A stretch of 7,920 nt of DNA, from contig JAHFPI010000084.1 of NCBI GenBank assembly GCA_023266795.1, positions 1 through 7,920 of the forward strand. Reading direction: 5' to 3'. Shown here piece after piece: positions 6,497-7,920 of the stretch. The notes below the pieces were generated by a model. That model was not told the DNA's origin, ran no database searches, and saw nothing but the letters and a program-made list of their open reading frames with translations. Position 1 is the first letter of the stretch, and every line of letters starts with the position of its first letter. The position numbers were made by a program, and so were the translations under genes. This DNA is from Rhodospirillales bacterium. GTDB lineage: Bacteria; Pseudomonadota; Alphaproteobacteria; Micavibrionales; UBA2020.

Positions 6497-7674
6497 GGCG
6501 TCACCTCGGCAGCGGCGATATGGGCACGCACCATTCTTCCCTCATCGGAGAGCAGAATGACCGGCGTGTCGTTCAACACATAAACATTCATCCCGTCGGC
6601 GGACGTGACGCTGGAATTCCACGTCGGCGACAGCAGCGTCAGCGGTGTGCGCAGATAAATGCGCCCCGACACGCGCCAGACATTCGTACGCCCGTCAACG
6701 CCTTCGATCTTCAGCTTTTCCGAACTGTTAGGCGGTGTTCCATCAAGAATCTGCACCAGATTTTCATCGGTGCCCGTCACGGCTTTCAGCCCGCCGTATT
6801 CAATCAGCGGCGTTTTGGCCAACGGCCCCTGCTTCGGAATCCGCGCGTCAAACCTGTAATCCACTTCATCAAGCCCCGTTTGCAGGGTAAAGGTGATCGG
6901 CGTAATCAGATCCACCAACCGGATCGAGACGTTGCCGATGCCATGCGCCGTTTGCGGCGTCACGCGCACGACATGCCCGCCCTCTTCCGGCGGCGTCACC
7001 TCGAATTTCCCCGCCCAGCTGACATCCTGAATCGGCCACGGAGACCCGGTTTCATCCAGTATGGTCAGCGTCGTAACACGGCCCGGCGACGTTTTAATGA
7101 CGGGCGGCACCTGACTGGGATCGAGAGACACTGTTTGAACGGTCACGCGGGGAACCGGCGTGGCGACGGGCGTTTCAGATGCCTCGCGGCTTTCTTTAAA
7201 TGTGCCGAGAACCTTGCGGATCTGATCCGGCTTCAGGGGGAGCAGCTGTTTCAGCGCCTCTTCGAAAGTCGCTTCGTCCATTTTCTTTTTTTGTTCCGCC
7301 GCCTCGGCCTCTATCTGTGCCTGCATCTCTGCGGGGGACTGCAAATCCATGGCATGCGCGGTGGCCGGCATCTGCTTGCCGACAGGCAGATTTCCGGCCG
7401 GCCCTAGCGGGCCGCCGCCGGATTTGACCGCTGGCGGAGGAAGATTGACGACTGGCGGCGTTTCAGCATCTGCTGCGTTATTTGTTCCTGATGGCGGCGC
7501 GGCTTCTTCCGCAGGAGCAACAACCGATGGCACGGCGTCATTTGGTCCGGCGGCAGACTTTTTCTTGAAGGCCGATAATTCCTTTTCAAATTCGTCCACA
7601 CCTTGAGCAAAAGCCTGATGACTGCCGATGCCCAGCAGCGCCACTACCGACAAACTTAAAAGCAGACGTTTCAT
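6493..7674 (-). CDS. dotH: DotH/IcmK-like outer-membrane core protein of type IVB secretion system
   Basis: 393 aa, near the 360 or so of Legionella DotH/IcmK (TraN in R64). The start is set by a strong AAGGAG seven bases upstream. Residues 1-24 form a classical signal peptide: MKRLLL, hydrophobic core, cleavage likely after AFA-Q. Residues 25-125 are low-complexity Ala/Pro/Gly linker. Residues 126-165 look helical (FEEALKQLLPLKPDQIRKVL). About 178-390 is beta-rich, with VSLDPSQVPPVIKTSPGRVT, then a second part that includes LTLLSPTWNSSVTSADGMNV and a final VILLSDEGRMVRAHI; this fits the DotH/TraN family. DotH assembles in the periplasm with lipoproteins DotC and DotD into the outer-membrane ring and contacts DotG. 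It has no cysteine and no lipobox. Its stop overlaps the dotG start (ATGA at 6493-6496), indicating translational coupling. Confidence 0.9.
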   Translation of the reverse strand: MKRLLLSLSVVALLGIGSHQAFAQGVDEFEKELSAFKKKSAAGPNDAVPSVVAPAEEAAPPSGTNNAADAETPPVVNLPPPAVKSGGGPLGPAGNLPVGKQMPATAHAMDLQSPAEMQAQIEAEAAEQKKKMDEATFEEALKQLLPLKPDQIRKVLGTFKESREASETPVATPVPRVTVQTVSLDPSQVPPVIKTSPGRVTTLTILDETGSPWPIQDVSWAGKFEVTPPEEGGHVVRVTPQTAHGIGNVSIRLVDLITPITFTLQTGLDEVDYRFDARIPKQGPLAKTPLIEYGGLKAVTGTDENLVQILDGTPPNSSEKLKIEGVDGRTNVWRVSGRIYLRTPLTLLSPTWNSSVTSADGMNVYVLNDTPVILLSDEGRMVRAHIAAAEVTP

Positions 7675-7680
7675 CCCTGT

Positions 7681-7694
7681 CTCCTTTCAAGGAG
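7681..7694 (-). promoter_or_regulatory. dotH Shine-Dalgarno and self-complementary hairpin
   Basis: On the minus strand the dotH leader ends CTCCTTGAAAGGAGACAGGG and then ATG. AAGGAG (7681-7686) is a strong Shine-Dalgarno with seven bases to the start codon, which fixes the dotH start. CTCCTT (7689-7694) just upstream is its exact complement, so the RNA can fold into a 5-bp stem with a TGAA loop (or 6 bp with a 2-base loop) that hides the ribosome binding site. The upstream arm also resembles the 16S rRNA tail. The site itself is clear; regulation by the hairpin is inference. Confidence 0.6.
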
Positions 7695-7738
7695 GTTTCG
7701 CCGCCCGATCAGGCGCTGCGCTTAACGAATGAATCTAC

Positions 7739-7757
7739 TGACTCACCCTTTGACTCA
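7739..7757 (-). repeat. Two TGACTCA direct repeats downstream of the candidate dotH start
   Basis: TGACTCA occurs at 7739-7745 and again at 7751-7757 on the plus strand (TGAGTCA on the minus strand). The spacing is 12 bases start to start, close to one helical turn. The 7-mer is itself nearly palindromic. The pair sits immediately downstream of the -10-like box at 7765-7770, so a bound protein there could block initiation or early elongation. No known regulator is recognised. An operator role is inference. Confidence 0.35.
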
Positions 7758-7763
7758 TCCCAC

Positions 7764-7783
7764 ATTTATACCCGTAACCATGC
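7764..7783 (-). promoter_or_regulatory. Candidate dotH promoter: TATAAAT box with conserved upstream motif
   Basis: On the minus strand this reads GCATGGTTACGGGTATAAAT. TATAAA (7765-7770) fits a sigma70 -10 box and would place the start near 7758, about 84 bases before the dotH ATG. No good -35 hexamer sits 16-18 bases upstream. The same block, with one base deleted and two changed, precedes dotP (3033-3051), which is the main reason to list it. The site lies just after the dotI stop, so it would be internal to any longer operon. Function is inferred only. Confidence 0.42.
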
Positions 7784-7800
7784 AAGAACGCACGATTTTT

Positions 7801-7920
7801 TTAATAGTTGATGTACCATTCGCTGATCCCCACCCCATTTGGATTCTCGCGCGTCGGAATCATTTCGATCACCATATGCACGGTTTTCTGGCGCGAAACC
7901 TTTGCCTCCCCCGCATGAAA
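7801..7920 (-). CDS. dotI: DotI/IcmL-like type IVB secretion protein, C-terminal fragment
   Basis: Only the last 39 codons and a TAA stop are visible; the 5' part lies beyond the high-coordinate edge. The fragment reads without interruption and contains VHMVIEMIPTRENPNGVGIS followed by EWYINY at the end. A beta-strand-like stretch, then a P-T-x-E-N-P-x-G-x-G-I turn and a short tail, is what I recall of IcmL/DotI (TraM in R64) C-termini. In Legionella, DotI is an inner-membrane protein with a periplasmic domain that partners DotJ in the core. The position directly before dotH agrees with the icmL-icmK order. So little of the protein is present that the call leans heavily on context. The fragment has no cysteine, like the five genes after it. 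Confidence 0.72.
   Translation of the reverse strand, partial: FHAGEAKVSRQKTVHMVIEMIPTRENPNGVGISEWYINY

Noticed and set aside
6520..7407. Plus-strand ORF of 295 codons opposite dotH
   Set aside because: Antisense to a well-supported dotH; the product is Arg/His-rich and has no domain or ribosome binding site I can see.

Overview
The window holds eight consecutive genes, all on the minus strand, of a type IVB (Dot/Icm or IncI-type) secretion or conjugation apparatus. In transcription order (high to low coordinate) they are dotI/icmL (only its last 39 codons), dotH/icmK, dotG/icmE, dotF/icmG, dotE/icmC, dotP/icmD, dotN/icmJ and dotO/icmB (its first 582 codons, running off the low-coordinate edge). 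This matches the Legionella order icmL-K-E-G-C-D-J-B and the R64 plasmid order traM-N-O-P-Q-R-(S)-T-U. Assignments rest on the protein sequences (signal peptides, membrane segments, VirB10-like domain, Cys clusters, P-loop) together with this order. No transposase, tRNA, rRNA, CRISPR or plus-strand gene is supported.

Layout: 7801-7920 is the dotI 3' end; 7675-7800 is a leader with a -10-like box, two TGACTCA repeats and a Shine-Dalgarno hairpin; dotH, dotG and dotF (7674-4191) are joined by two ATGA stop/start overlaps. An AT-rich 207-base gap before dotE carries a good sigma70-like promoter. dotE and dotP are separated by 98 bases containing another TATAAAT box. dotN follows dotP after 14 bases. 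A 128-base gap with a small hairpin and an extended -10 box precedes dotO. The block therefore looks like several transcription units or a long operon with internal promoters.

How the genes work together (family knowledge): DotH, DotG and DotF build the envelope-spanning core (DotH outer-membrane associated, DotG the VirB10-like channel, DotF an accessory inner-membrane/periplasmic part). DotI, DotE and DotP are inner-membrane parts, DotO is the VirB4-type ATPase at the cytoplasmic base, and DotN is a zinc protein of the coupling complex that recruits substrates in Legionella.

Organism: coding DNA is GC-rich (roughly high-50s percent by eye) with AT-rich gaps, and the products are clearly proteobacterial in type. 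I cannot name a genus. The composition argues against an AT-rich obligate intracellular lineage. Whether the system moves effectors or plasmid DNA cannot be decided from this block, because both kinds share these genes and this order. The most distinctive points are a three-module DotE whose first module is a DotP paralogue in the same register, a near-identical 20-base promoter motif before dotH and dotP, a compact DotG without the long Legionella repeat region, and a hairpin covering the dotH ribosome binding site.
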